Notes: generated from the letters alone by a model not told the origin. Shown: positions 45,481 to 57,557, counted from the stretch's first letter. The stretch: 64,000 nt of DNA from Budorcas taxicolor (GCF_023091745.1 NC_068933.1:21084001-21148000), one strand, 5' to 3'. Program-made: numbers and translations.

Positions 45481-48049
45481 AATTTACTTTTTCTTCTTAT
45501 AGTTCCATGGGTCTTCTGAAATCTAAGGTCCATGTCTAGTCTCTTGGTATCTGCTTCAAATTCAATAGAACTATCTGGAGGAAAAACAGCTCCAAATGCT
45601 GGGTTTACTGCTCTGGGTTATCTATTCTAATGCCTGATTTGTTCAAGATATATTGTCTGTACTAATTACAACAGGAAGGTTAGCCTGAACCATTTCATCT
45701 GCAATGCTCAAGATCTTAGAAAATCCTGCCTTTCCATCTTCATAAAAATTAAATTTTGCCTCTGTCACTTACTTGGTTAAGGGTTTCACATCACACAGCC
45801 AAAAAATAACTAATGTGCTCTACTTAACAAAAGGAAAAAAAAGTCAATTGTTTCAGACTTTACTCTTTAGCAGCAAGACTTTGATATTTCAGGTTTCTCT
45901 TTATCACACCTATGTCCACTGAAGTGGAAGGAAGACATACAGGGCTTTATATATTCCACTGATGTGAATTATGCTATCTGGCAGGAAGCAGAAAGAACCA
46001 CAGTTTGTTGGTTCTGCTGCTAATAGAGAAATCATTTCTGCATAACCCCCACCCCACCCCAGTATATCAACGGTAAATTTATCAAGGGCAAGGGTTGTTT
46101 CTTATTGCTTCTTTTTATATGTTAACCATCTGATAAGTGGCTGTTGAATAAATAAACAAATGAAATGAAAACTGAGGCAATGCTACATGCCAAGAGCCCC
46201 GCTGAAATAGTATTTTAGATCCCAGAGCACAATGAGTTGGAGATTATTTGATTGTTTTTGAAATGCCACCCATGAAAGGCAACCATTTCCTTCTTTTAGG
46301 AAATAAAAGAGAAATCAGGAAAATACTCAATAATCTGATAATTAGATAGCTTGATATTTGTTATGTGGTTAGTCACATCATGTGAGTGATATAACCAGCA
46401 AAGAATTTTTCTCCTGTAGGCTCAGTGACAATTATATATAATTTCACATTACGTTCGTTATTTGTTTATTTCCACATCAAGGGTTTCATAAGGCATATAG
46501 TTATAAAAGGAAAAAGAATTTTTAAAAGTTTTGGGTAAGTTAATACATAACTTTATGTATATAGAGTTATGCAAACTTGGTTAAATACAGTCTTGCTGTG
46601 TGTACTTCAGGAATAAGTAGGAATACTTAACATCTAAATTGAGCCAAATAATATATGTGAAAGCACACAAAAAGAATAAACCTCAGACATTAGCCTGAGC
46701 AGAATTTACTCTGCTAATGTCGTACATATAGGTTGCTAAGGGATGCTCTAATGCAATCAAATAAAAGAACACTATTTCAAACCTACTCACAATTCAATTC
46801 ATTTGTTATTTGAAAGTCTTTAAATCAGAATTTGGATGCATTGACAGGCTTAGGGATAAAATTATGGTGTTCTATCATTTCTCAGAGAACAGAAAAAATT
46901 TTAGAACATGACAGCATTTAGTTAAATGACATAGTATCCCACTTAAGCTTAGGCTTGGATATGTTAAGTCTGTAATTAAAGCTTGATTTATGATAAGTAT
47001 GCCTCCCCACATACCCAAATTATCTTATGGTGTTTTTCAACTTTGTTTTTACTGTGATATGGAAGTTGAAGTTTATTAAGTGACAAGAGGAATACAAGGA
47101 GAGAAAAACAGCATATATAGTATCATGATGTGATGAAAAGACGACCTGAGATCTTCTCAGGATTATTTCTAACTTAAATGTGGTAACTGAAGCAAAGGAC
47201 AAGTATTTGGGTGTTAGGACCCCAAATTAAAGAAAAGCCAGATGATAATATTCTTTCCACTTTTGCTTTTCCAATATCCAAATCTATTATCCAAAATAGA
47301 ATCCCTTCCCTAAGTAAAAATGTCATCTACTCAAATTTTCACAAATTTTCTTTTTCTGTAAGCCCTATAATGATGCATAGTCTATAAAAATTTTATTTAA
47401 AAAACACTTCACTTGCTGATCTTATTTTGATTATTTTTATTTTTAAGAGTGAAGAACACAAATAAATGAGAATCTGTCTCTAAAACTTCTTGTTCATATT
47501 TATTTAACCTTGGTTAAATGAATTTAACCAATAGTCCATATTCATTTAACCTTGGTTATTAATAAATATGTCAAATCTATCAAGAAACATACCCTCATTT
47601 CTTTACATAAAAATTATATTTGAGGTAATTATAATTATCTCTTCAGTGTTTCCAAATGAGGAATAGAACAGTAGCAGACTTTACACGAAATAGAACTTAT
47701 TCAAGCAATTATCTATTTGATTTTAAAATGCAATAAACCATTATTTATTTTTTAGTCAATTTCTTCTATTTATGGACCATACCCATTTCCACAGATTACG
47801 TTTTTAAATACTCACCAAATGATAAAAAATAAAAATATTCTGGAAGCATAAAAGCTGCCAAATAAAGCTGGTTTAGAAAATTTCTTAATTTCATAGGAAG
47901 TTATTTTATACTGTGGTATTAAAAGTAAGTCTTCTAGATAGTAACATTTGCTGAAAAAATTATCTGAAGAACTGCTGAAGAACTTTCAAGGCAAAAGGAA
48001 CTTTTGAACTTTTGTATCTATATCTGTAAGGATGGCCACAAATGCTCTT
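45481..48049. other. Unassigned AT-rich DNA
   Basis: 2.5 kb without a recognised gene or repeat. It contains a short palindromic motif repeated at 47502-47519 and 47543-47560, described as a finding. Confidence 0.5.
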
Positions 48050-48883
48050 AAGATTGAGGGAGGAGGGTGTGGAGAAAAGGGAACCCTCTTACACTGTTGG
48101 TGGGAATGCAAACTAGTACAGCCACTATGGAGAACAGTGTGGAGATTCCTTAAAAAACTGGAAATAGAACTACCTTATGACCAAGCAATCCAACTGCTGG
48201 GCATACACACCGAGGAAACCAGAATTGAAAGAGACACGTGTACCCCAATGTTCATTGCAACACTGTTTATAATAGCCAGGACATGGAAACAACCTAGATG
48301 TCCATCAGCAGATGAATGGATAAGAAAGCTGTGGTACAGATACACAATGGAGTATTACTCGGCCATTAAAAAGAATACATTTGAATCAGTTCTAATGAGG
48401 TGGATGAAACTGGAGCCGATTATACAGAGTGAAGTAAGCCAGAAAGAAAAACACCAAGACAGTATACTAACGCATATATATGGAATTTAGAAAGATGGTA
48501 ATGATAACCCTGTATGCGAGATAGCAAAAGAGACACAGATGTATAGAACAGTCTTTTGGACTCTGTGAGAGAGGGAAAGGGTGGGATGATTTGGAAGAAT
48601 GGCATTGAAACATGTATAATATCATATATGAAATGAATCACCAGTCCAGGCTCGATGTGTGATACTGGATGCTTGGGGCTGGTGCACTGGGATGACCCAG
48701 AGGGATGCTATGGGCAGGGAGGAGGGAGGGGGTTCAGGATGGGGAACATGTGTATACCTGTGGCGGATTCATGTTGATGTATGGCAAAACCAATACAATA
48801 TTGTAAAGTAATTAACCTCCAGTTAAAATAAATAAATTTATATTAAAAAATAAAAATTAAAGCAAAAAAAAAAAGATTGAGGG
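48050..48883 (+). mobile_element. Young ruminant L1 3' end (L1_BT-like) with perfect TSD
   Basis: About 810 bp of L1: the ORF2 C-terminus, 3' UTR ('gatactggatgcttggggc', 'gtggcggattcatgttgat', 'taattaacctccagttaaaa') and an A-rich tail (48843-48872). Target repeats 'aagattgaggg' at 48050-48060 and 48873-48883 are identical. It has the least decayed look of the L1 pieces here. Confidence 0.95.
48071..48490 (+). pseudogene. L1 ORF2p C-terminal fragment
   Basis: An open frame of 140 codons within the L1 encodes the ORF2p C-terminal part: [20 protein letters not shown] at the start, then CPSADEWIRKLWYRYTMEYY, and an end at HIYGI followed by TAG (48488-48490). This is the cysteine-containing C-terminal segment of L1 ORF2p. 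The endonuclease and RT domains are absent because the insertion is 5'-truncated. The upstream codons 48032-48070 are flanking DNA, so the apparent start is accidental. The remnant stop codon matches the usual ORF2 end. Non-functional. Confidence 0.88.
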
Positions 48884-48959
48884 GGGAATCTTTTAGTTCT
48901 TTCTTTTGTGACTAAAATTCTGCTCTTCCATTTTTGAGGAACTGTAAATATTGGCTACA

Positions 48960-49390
48960 TTGGTTGTATTGTATAATATATCCTCGTAGCCTGCCTCTTA
49001 CTCCCCTGCACCTGTGTTGCCCCTCCAATCCCTCTCCCAATGGAAACCACTGGTTTGTTCTCAATATATGTGAGAGTCTGCTTCTTTTTTATTATCCTCA
49101 CTAGTTTCTTGTATTTTGTAGATTCCACATATAAATGATATCACCGTATTTGTCTTTCTCTGTCTGACTTACTTCACTTAGCACAATGCCCTCCAAGCCC
49201 ATCCACGTTGCTGCAGGTGGCAAGATTTTGTTCTTTTTTATGGCTGAGAAGCATCCCATTGTATGTATCGGATTGGTTGGTTCCTTATCTTGGCAATTGT
49301 AAATAATGCTGCTCTGAACACAGAGGTGCACATACTTTTTCAAATTAGTGAAGTTTTTAAAAAGATATATATCCAGGAGTGAAACAAGAA
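48960..49390 (-). mobile_element. Old L1 3' region fragment
   Basis: Reverse-orientation L1: 'gtagattccacatataaatg', 'tctttctctgtctgacttac', 'cccatccacgttgctgc', 'gtaaataatgctgctctg', 'tatccaggagtgaaac'. Confidence 0.72.
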
Positions 49391-50340
49391 ACATCTCTTT
49401 TTAATATTGACTTCTGCCCTGCTTCAGATTTCTAATTCCACAACTATTGAACACAGTAGTAATAATGATTTGTAAATTATTTTTTACTCTCTGCTTGTTT
49501 ATACCTTTCCATAAACTTCCACTCTGAAAGTACTTATGGGGTGATTAAGTACATGTAATATGTATTTGTAAAAATTCTTTTTTTCTGGGATAATTACCTA
49601 GCAAATGGCTCTGTTAAGGTACAATATTAAAAGGTGGTGTTTCATTGGAACATTTATTTAAAAACAAAAAACTTTGTCCTCAAAACTGTGCTTTACCATA
49701 AAGCTCTCATAGCTCATTTGGACAGCCTCTACCTTGCTTAGTTTGCAAGATTTGTTCTTACACACTAAAACATTAATAACACATAGTAAATTTCCACTCA
49801 TTTGCAAGCCTTTCTCGTAGGTAATAATGTTTTTGCTCTATGATTTTAATTGCAAATTGTGTCCTTAGAACTTCTCCGTAAATATTTTCTTAGTGACGTA
49901 CTGCAAGAGAATATGCATCTATCTTACCAGTCAGCATAATATTTGCATTTAAGTAATATATGTGATAGAAGCAAGCAAATTTGTGCACTGAAATTTTTTT
50001 GTTTTCACTATTTTTCTAGGAAGACCAGTCATACTAGGAGTCTTGATAATTTAATTCAAAGAGAAACTGCTCTTCTAAGGAAAAAGACCTGTGCCAGATG
50101 TGATACATGACTAGGTAACTAGATATTTAAGTTTGCTCAAGACAGTTGTGGTTGTTGCCAGATGTCTTGGCATAATTATTAATAGTCCTCTCTTTCATTC
50201 ATAAAGTATCTAGAGCTTGCACAGTAACTTATATAGTCATCCTATACACAACTACAGTATTTGAACAAGATTAATGACAAATCATATATGAAGGTCTACA
50301 CTTTCAAATAGATCTCAGGCTTAAATCATAATAAATTTAT
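49391..50340. other. Unassigned AT-rich DNA
   Basis: Nothing recognisable. Confidence 0.5.
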
Positions 50341-50940
50341 CTAGAGTTAAGCATTTCTTGGAAGAAAATATTTGTAAACCATATATCTGACTAAAGGTTA
50401 AAGTCCAAAACATATAAAAAAAAATAGTAAAACACCCAGCCAAAAAATAAAAATAGGCAAAGGAGATGAACAGGCCTTTTTTTTTTTTTTTTTTTCAAAA
50501 AAGACATACAAATAGCCAAAAAGACATAAAAAAGATGTTAAACATCACAAATCATCAGGGAAATGCAAATCAAAATCACAATAAGATATTACCTCCTCCT
50601 GTTAAGATAGTTATTATCAAAAATCAAAAGAAAAATGTTGGTAAGTATGTGGAGCAGAGGGAACATTTGTGCATTGTTGGAGAAAATGTGACTTGGTACA
50701 GCCATTGTGGAAAATAGTATGGAATTTCCTCCAAAAATTAGAAGTAGAATTACTATATGGTCCAACAATCATACCAAAAGGAAATAAAATTTGTATATCA
50801 GAGATATCTATATTCCCATGTTCACTGCAAAATTATTCATAGTCACCAGACAATCTAAAGGATCTGTTAACAAATGAACGGATGAAAAAAATGTGATCTA
50901 CATATACAGCATATACATTTCATATACATGCATATATACA

Positions 50941-51140
50941 TGGGCTTCCCCTGTGGCTCAGTGAATAAAGAATTCACCTTCATTCAATGCATTATGTGCA
51001 GGAGGCACGGGTTCCATTCCTGGGTGGGCAGATCCCCGGGAGGAGGGCATGGCAACCCATTCCAGTATTCTTGCCTGGAGAAGCCTGAGGGGCTACAGTC
51101 CATGGGGTTGCAAAAAGTTAGACACAAGTGACAGCACACA
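50941..51140 (+). mobile_element. Bov-tA SINE
   Basis: Forward copy: 'gggcttcccctgtggctca', an insertion-bearing A/B-box spacer ('cattcaatgcattatgtgc'), 'cccattccagtattcttgcc', ending 'gacacaagtgacagc'. Confidence 0.9.
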
Positions 51141-51211
51141 TGCATGCATATATACATACATATATGCATATTTACAACTGAATATATATGTGATGAAATA
51201 TATATATATAT

Positions 51212-51526
51212 ATATGGTTTCCCTGATAGCTTAGCTGGTAAAGAATCCGCCTACAATGCAGGAGACCCTGGTTTGATTCCTGGGTTGGGAAGATCAGCTG
51301 GAAAAGGGAAAGGCTACCCACTCCAGTATTCTTGGGCTTCTCTTGTGGCTCAGCTGATAAATAATCTGTCTGCAGTGCAGGAGACCTGGGTTTGATCCCT
51401 GGGCTGGGAAGATCCCCTGGAGAAGGAAAAGGATACCCACTCCAGTATTCTGGCCTGGAGAATTCCATGGACTGTATAGTCCATGGGGTCACAAAGAGTT
51501 GGACATGACTGAACGACTTTCACTTG
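51212..51526 (+). mobile_element. Dimeric Bov-tA type SINE
   Basis: Head unit 51212-51331, second full unit 51332-51526. Both have 'gcaggagacc' plus 'tttgatt/tttgatc' boxes. The end is 'catgactgaacgactttca'. It lies in a TA-rich part of old L1; the target repeat is obscured by the TA run. Confidence 0.93.
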
Positions 51527-51595
51527 CAGCTTTAATAATCTAATTATATATATATAATATTATTCAGCCTTAAAAAAAGAAATCGGTTTGATGAA

Positions 51596-52870
51596 AATAT
51601 TATCCTTTCCCCATTGAATGGCCTTGATAGCCTAGTTGAAAATCAACTGGCCTTAAATATGAGGTTATTTTGGGGCCTCTGTTTTATTCTATTGATGTAT
51701 TTGTCCTTATGCTATATACTGTTTTTGTTTTTTACTTTTGTAAACTTTTATAGCTTTGAAATCAGAAAATGTGAGTTTTCTGATTTTGTTCTTTTTTAAG
51801 GATATTTGACTATTTGGAGTCCTTTGAGATTCCACATGAAAATTAGGATAGGTTTTTCTTTTTTTAATTTATTTCATTGGAGGCTAATTACTTTACAATA
51901 CTGTAGTGGTTTTTGGCCATACATGAATCAGCCATGGGTGTAGTTGTGTTACCCACCCTGAACCCCTCTCCCACCTCCGTCCCCATCCCATCCCTCAGGG
52001 TCATCCCAGTGCACTGGCGCTGAGCGCTCTGTCCTCATGCACTGAGCCTGGAATAGGTGATCTTATTTCGCATATGGTAATATACATGTTTCAATGCTAT
52101 TCTCTCAAATCATCCCACCCTCACCTTCTCCCACAGAGTCCAAAAGACTGTTCTTTACATCTGTGTCTCTTTTGCTGTCTCACATATAGGGTCATCATTA
52201 CCATCTTTCTAAATTCCATATATATGCATTAATATATTGTATTGGTGTTTTTCTTTCTGACTGACTTCACTCTGTACAATAGGCTCCAGTTTCATCCACT
52301 TCATTAGAACTGATTCAAATGCATTCTTTTTAATGGCTGAGTAATACTCCACTGTGTATATGTACCACAGCTTTCTTATCCATGCATTGGCTGATGGACA
52401 TCTAGGTTGCTGCCACGTCCTGGCTGTTGTAAACAGTGCTGCACTGTAATGAACATTGGGGTACACGTGTCTCTTTCAATTCTGGTTTAGGATAGGTTTT
52501 TCTATTTCTGCAAAGAAATGCCACTGGCAGTCTGGATGGGAGGGGAGTTTGGGGGGACAGTGGACACGTGTACAGGTATAGCTGAGTCCCTTTGCTATTC
52601 ACTTGAAATTATCACAGCATTGTTAATCTGCTATATGCAAATACAAAATAAAAAGTTTATAAAATAAATAGATGCCATTTGGGTTTTGACAGGAATTTCA
52701 TGGAATCTGTAGACTGATTTGGGTAATATTGTCATCTTAAAAATATTAGGTCTTCCCTTACATATACACAGGATGTCTTTCCACTTATTTATGTTTCCTT
52801 TATTTCAGCAATGTTTTATATTTTTCAGTGCAGCAAGTTTTTGCCTCCTGGTTAAATTTATTCTTTTGGA
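51596..52870 (-). mobile_element. Old L1 ORF2 fragment, split by a younger L1
   Basis: Reverse-orientation L1: 'tcctttccccattgaatgg', 'tagctttgaaatcagaaaatg', 'tccacatgaaaattaggat', then after the inserted L1 'tttctgcaaagaaatgccac', 'gggttttgacaggaatttc', 'gtctttccacttatttatg'. It is convergent with the plus-oriented L1 just to its left. Confidence 0.75.
51844..52503 (-). mobile_element. Ruminant L1 3' end with perfect 16-bp TSD
   Basis: The insertion 51860-52487 carries the L1_BT-like tail in reverse ('tttcattggaggctaattac', 'tttcaatgctattctctc', 'gggtcatcattaccatc', 'gctgatggacatctagg'). The flanking target 'taggataggtttttct' is identical at 51844-51859 and 52488-52503. Confidence 0.93.
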
Positions 52871-54122
52871 TACCATTGTATGGGGAGTTGTTATCTTAAT
52901 TTTTTAGGGGCTTGGCCATCTTACTGCACACACTGAGTAGTTTGTCAAACAATGAACAATTGAGAAAATATTTTCTCTATGTCATTGGACTGTCATAAAA
53001 TCCCAAATGGTCATCATTTGAAATAATGGATGAAGTCAACCACAGTTCTTTTGATTTTTTAAAAAAATAAGCTATTTTTTGCCAAGGTAAGAAAACACTA
53101 AAAAGACCAGGCATTTTATGCATGATTTTATCTTCAACAGATGAATGCATCTTTGAAGAAATTATTCTTGTTGTATATAACCACCAAATTAAAGGAGCTA
53201 TTTTTTATATGACTCCAGTTAATTTTTTCCAGCTTCATGCATGCAATGAAAAGACTGAAGAACTAAATACACTTTATGAATTAAATAAAAATAAGTTCAA
53301 GCCAAAAAAAAATCTATGTTTAAATGTTCAGATGTTGAAGAAGCAATTTATCATTGTGTGGAAGGTTAAGCCAGATGATCTCTTTAAATCATTCCAATTC
53401 TAAATTCTGCAATTTGAGAAATTGCCATTGTGTTTAACTGTTTGGGAGGATCCAATTATCCATCCTGTCAGGACCTTTGTGAACCCAACAAAAATTATGC
53501 AAACTTGTAATGAGCATTAATAAGGAGTTGGGTAACCCCTTTATCAGGCATGAGGAAATTCATTTTAATAACACTAGGGTGATGCAGTCGCCTTAATTGC
53601 CTGAGCAATGTCATTTAAAGTTAACCAAGTATGTATGAACATATAAGACACTGCACAGAAAATAAAGATGAACAAACTACATCCTACACGTACATTATTC
53701 ACAGCAGGCTAAATATAGACCACCAGTTTCATGAATTTACTGCTAGTTTTCAGTATAACTAAGTGTCAGAAACAAAATGAAAATAATTACACTTTTAGTC
53801 AAATATGATTCTAGGATGTCTATTTTATATAATCCATGCCGTTTTCTTGACACAATTATGTGCAGGTTTGCATATAAAGCAATTGGTTACAATAGTTTTA
53901 TTAACTTTATATACACAAATATAGTTCTGTTTATATAATACATATGCATAAATTAGTCATCAGTCTCTAAAATCTGATTATTGCATGAGTTATATTAGAA
54001 TAACCATGTTTGGTATAATGAAATAATACTTTGTCAAAAATGATAACCCATTAAGAATAAATATAAAGTGAAGTCTGTCTCACGTAAAAGCTTAAGTATC
54101 CTTTGAAATCAACGCTGAGCAG
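52871..54122. other. Unassigned AT-rich DNA
   Basis: No gene or repeat recognised. A 93-codon open frame (53122-53403) is AT-driven, has no family resemblance or splice context, and is not called as a gene. Confidence 0.5.
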
Positions 54123-54263
54123 GTGGTGGTGTTGGTGGTTTAGTTACTAAGTTGTGTCCAACTCCTGCGACCCCACGGACTGTAACCCAGCAGGCTCCTT
54201 TGTCCATGGGATTCTTCAGGTAAGAATACTGGAGTGGATTGCCATTCCCTTCTCCAACACCGA
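54123..54263 (-). mobile_element. Bov-tA SINE, head missing
   Basis: Reverse-orientation 3' part: 'gtttagttactaagttgtg', 'tgcgaccccacggactgta', 'caggtaagaatactggag', ending at 'cccttctccaacacc'. The (GGT)n-like bases at 54121-54137 are its tail. Confidence 0.85.
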
Positions 54264-54339
54264 GTAGAGAAAGATGGAAAAAATAGCAATGTGTGTTGCT
54301 ATTCTTACAAATTAGAAAATTCTAATTTTAATGAAGGCC

Positions 54340-54680
54340 AATTTTTTAATTCTTTCTTTCATGGATTATGTCTTTGGTGTTTTATCCATAGAGGCCCAAG
54401 GTAATATAGGTTTTCACTTATGTTATCTTCCAAGAAGTTTTATTTCTGTGTTTGGCATTTAGGTGTAAGATACACATTGAGTTGCTTTTTGTGAAGGATG
54501 TAAAGTTTAAATTCATTTTTTGCCTGGGGACGACCTATTGTCACAGAGCTGTTTGTTGAAGAGACTTTGCTTCATTGTGTTTTCTTGGCTCCTTTGCCAA
54601 AGATCAGTTGACTATACTTATGGGCTTCTGGGTTCTTTATTCTTTTCTATTTAATTGTGATCAACTATTACCTGATGTAA
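54340..54680 (-). mobile_element. Old L1 ORF2 fragment
   Basis: Reverse-orientation old L1 phrases: 'ggtgttttatccatagagg', 'tatgttatcttccaagaag', 'aggatgtaaagtttaaattc', 'gagctgtttgttgaagag', 'tttgccaaagatcagttgac'. Confidence 0.68.
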
Positions 54681-54957
54681 ACCTGAATTTTTTTCTTTTT
54701 TATACATTGTGTCTCTTTAGGACCACAGTGTTCTTATGGACTTAACCATGATATATGATTGGAATTTGGATTTCTTTCCTGGTTATAACTTTAAAATTTT
54801 CTTTAAATTATGAAAGTATGCTAACATATTTACAGGAGACTTGGAAAATACAGAACAAGGTTACAAATAGTTGCACTATATATTACATTTTTTAAGTAGA
54901 TAAATTAAGTTTCAATATCAAACTCTCAAAAATTAACCGAATATACAGAGAAGTAGA

Positions 54958-55210
54958 AGGATATAGTGGGTTTTCCCAGGTAGCATTAATGGTAAAGAAC
55001 CTGCCTGCCAATGCAGGAGACATAAGAGATGTAGGTTCAGTCTCTGGCTTGGGAAGATCCCCTGGAGGAGGGAACGGCAACCCACTCCAGTATTCTTGCC
55101 TGGAGAATCTCGTGGACAGAGGAGTCTGGCTGGCTACAGTCCGTGGGGTCACAAAAGAGTCAGATATGACTGAAACAACTTAGAATGCACACACATACAG
55201 TAGGATATAG
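54958..55210 (+). mobile_element. Bov-tA SINE with 9-bp TSD
   Basis: Forward copy with decayed head 'gggttttcccaggtagc', 'taggttcagtctctggctt', 'ggcaacccactccagtatt', ending 'gaaacaacttagaatgcac'. The target repeat 'aggatatag' is at 54958-54966 and 55202-55210. Confidence 0.9.
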
Positions 55211-56129
55211 CATATATTTAAAGATGTAAAATATTTAGAATAAGAGTGGCAGTCTCGGTCAATTGTGTGCTGATCAGCAAGACTTGCCAAATTTAAGCTT
55301 ATAGAAAAGGTCTTTCAGAAAGTTGAGAAAGCTTTTAATTATAGAAAGCATTCTAAAGAAACTACAGTGCAAAAGAGGAGATTTAAAGCCAAAATGGGAG
55401 CTGTCTTCAAATAAGAGAAGAGCTATTCTTTGGGAAAACAGAAGAGACTTTATCTATAATGCCTCAAGGGCAGAACTCAAGCCCCTGTGTGAAGCCACCA
55501 GTGTGGCTGATGGATTGTTTCAACAAGAGGAAGAGTCAAAATATCTGAAAATAGAATAGCCTGCTTTGCAAGATAGTGAATTGAAGGGATTTAAGAAGCA
55601 GACAGGAAATAGGATTAGATCGACTCTAACATTTATTCAAACTCGGAGAATCTGTGCTTCTGTGAAGTTTAAGACCTGTACATTATCTGGTACATATTGT
55701 ATTAATGAAACAGAGTATTGAGACCAGCAACTGGCAGTATTTTCTTTATCCACATCCACAGGAATAAGTTAATAAGGTTATCACAGTGTAGTTATATTAC
55801 TGCAATTTATTATGACTTTATATATTGATGATTTGGGGAAAAAAGTTAAGTCCTAAGTCACAGATGGAGAGGGGAATGAGGACGATCATGCATATGTTGT
55901 TTGGAGAGATGACACTGTCAAAAAAGGTAGCTATAATTAGGTCATTTTACAAAGAATGCAAATCCTCTTTAATTTCATCCTCTCCTGTCTTTTCCTTTAT
56001 TATTATTACCCATTATCATTTCCTACCTTCCTAGTCCCAATAACACAGCAGAATGAAAGGAATGTTTTGCTTTTCTCTTGTTATCTGCCCTTTCCTATTA
56101 AGCATAATAACATCTGATGTATTAATCAA
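55211..56129. other. Unassigned non-coding DNA
   Basis: No gene or repeat recognised. A 78-codon frame at 55323-55559 has no visible signature. Confidence 0.5.
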
Positions 56130-56560
56130 GCTTTGTTTTATTCAACACATATTTCTTGAGCACATACTATGGGTCCAGAACTCTACTAGGAATTTAGGCT
56201 ACAGCAATGAATGAAACAGACAAACACTTGGCAGTTCTTATATTTAGGGGATGAGAGAGGGATAACATACACTAAGAAAACAGAATAAATAGGTTAACTG
56301 ATTTATATACTAGAAGGTGGTAAGTGCTTTAGCTATAAGACAAAGTTAATCAGGGTTAAGGCAGTCAGGAGGACAAGTACATTCTTGTGGGTGGTTTGCT
56401 GGGCAGTGGGTAGTAAGTAGTAAGTGGGGGTGGGTGTCACAGCAGGCATTTTCCCACTGAAAAGATGAATTTTGAACAAAGACTTAAGGAGAAGGATTTA
56501 ACCAAGCAGACATCTAAGGGAAGAATACCCTGGGTGGAAGAAACAGTGGGGTCAAATGTT
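56130..56560 (-). repeat. L2 LINE 3' region
   Basis: Good agreement in order with the reverse complement of the L2 end: 'attcaacacatatttcttgag', 'cacatactatgggtcc', 'ctacagcaatgaatgaaac', 'aaggtggtaagtgcttt', 'gaacaaagacttaaggag', 'aagcagacatctaaggg'. It is old and non-coding. Confidence 0.65.
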
Positions 56561-56727
56561 CTTTAAAATAGCCATTTTTGAAACTATAAATTTAATATCC
56601 ATTAAATTTACCATGAAATCTATAATGAAATAATGCAAATCTCTGCAATGAGAGTAGGAAGGGATCTCTGACTTTGCAGCCTTTGACAACCAAGAAGTTG
56701 TTCTTAAACTGATTCACAATATTACCA

Positions 56728-56785
56728 GCTCTTACTATATTTGGGTGGGTTCTTTGTTCTGACTCCACCCAAATATAGTAAAAGC
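56728..56785. repeat. 21-bp inverted repeat (hairpin) with 16-bp loop
   Basis: The left arm 56728-56748 contains 'ttactatatttgggtgg'; the right arm 56765-56785 contains 'ccacccaaatatagtaa'. Arms match in 20 of 21 positions. The loop contains 'tttgttctgact', which recurs right after the right arm (56786-56797). Confidence 0.93.
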
Positions 56786-57017
56786 TTTGTTCTGACTGTG
56801 TACACAGTAGGCTCAGACGGTAAAGCATCTGCCTACAATGCGGGAGATCTGGGTTTGATCCCTGGGTCGGGAAGATCCTCTGGAGAAGGAAATGGCAAAC
56901 ACTCCAGTATTCTCGCCTGGAAAATCCCATGGACAGAGGAGCCTGTGGGCTACAGTCCGTGGGGTCGCAAAGAGTCGGACATGAGTGAGCGACTTCACCT
57001 TCACATTTGTTCTGACT
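56786..57017 (+). mobile_element. Bov-tA SINE with 12-bp TSD
   Basis: The SINE occupies about 56798-57005: 'cagtaggctcagacggtaa', 'gggtttgatccctgggtcgg', 'cactccagtattctcgcc', 'cggacatgagtgagcgac'. The target 'tttgttctgact' lies at 56786-56797 and 57006-57017. Confidence 0.92.
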
Positions 57018-57175
57018 TGGTCTGAGAGATGGCTTTCCCCTCTGATTCATTGGCCTACATGGTTAATGTTGACCATTTTTGTAAACATAAATGAATCGAC
57101 AGATAATTAAACTATAGACATGGGCAAAATAAGCCCGTACGAACATAGTTAAAGGCATGATTACGTGCATGAGTG

Positions 57176-57242
57176 CCAGTAGCTTCAGTAGTGTCTGATT
57201 CTGTGACCCTGTGGACTGTAGCCTGCTAGGCGCCTCTGTCCT
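57176..57242 (-). mobile_element. Bov-tA SINE, very short fragment
   Basis: Reverse-orientation 3' end only: 'cttcagtagtgtctgattc', 'gtagcctgctaggcgcctc'. Confidence 0.75.
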
Positions 57243-57339
57243 TAATCAATCATTGTGAACATGTCAAGTGGTCAAATGGGAAATCTAAATAAATCTAGAG
57301 CTAAAGATTTAATTGGAAAATAAACTAATGACTAGTGTT

Positions 57340-57540
57340 AGTCAGGAAATCATGTCCAACTGTTTGGGACCCCATGGACTACAGCCTGCTAGGCTACTCT
57401 GTCCATGGAACACTCCAGGCGAGCATACTGGAATGGATTGCCATTTCCTTCTCCAGGGGATCTTTCTGAGCAAGGGATCGAACTCAGGTCTCCTACGTTG
57501 CAGGCAGACTCTTTATCTTCTGAGCCACCAGGTAAGCCCC
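57340..57540 (-). mobile_element. Bov-tA SINE, full length
   Basis: Reverse-orientation copy from 'gtcaggaaatcatgtccaac' to 'tgagccaccaggtaagccc'. The head box reads 'gggatcgaactcaggtctc'. Confidence 0.92.
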
Positions 57541-57557
57541 TGAAAGACACTATGCTA

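Larger units (their letters stand above)
50341..51595 (+). mobile_element. Old L1 ORF2 end, split by two SINEs
   Basis: L1 phrases in plus orientation: 'agggaaatgcaaatcaaaat', 'tgtggagcagagggaacat', 'tggtacagccattgtgg', then after the SINEs 'aatattattcagccttaaa'. The host pieces are 50341-50940, 51141-51211 and 51527-51595. A T20 run at about 50476-50496 replaces the usual short pyrimidine stretch. TA repeats flank the SINE insertions. Confidence 0.72.

Noticed and set aside
48032..48490. A 152-codon open frame that could look like a small host gene
   Set aside because: From 48071 on it is L1 ORF2p C-terminus inside an L1 insertion with a target duplication; the first 13 codons are flanking DNA.
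53122..53403. A 93-codon open frame in unassigned DNA
   Set aside because: AT-rich, no motif, no start context or splice signals, and no family resemblance. Expected by chance in 64 kb of AT-rich sequence.
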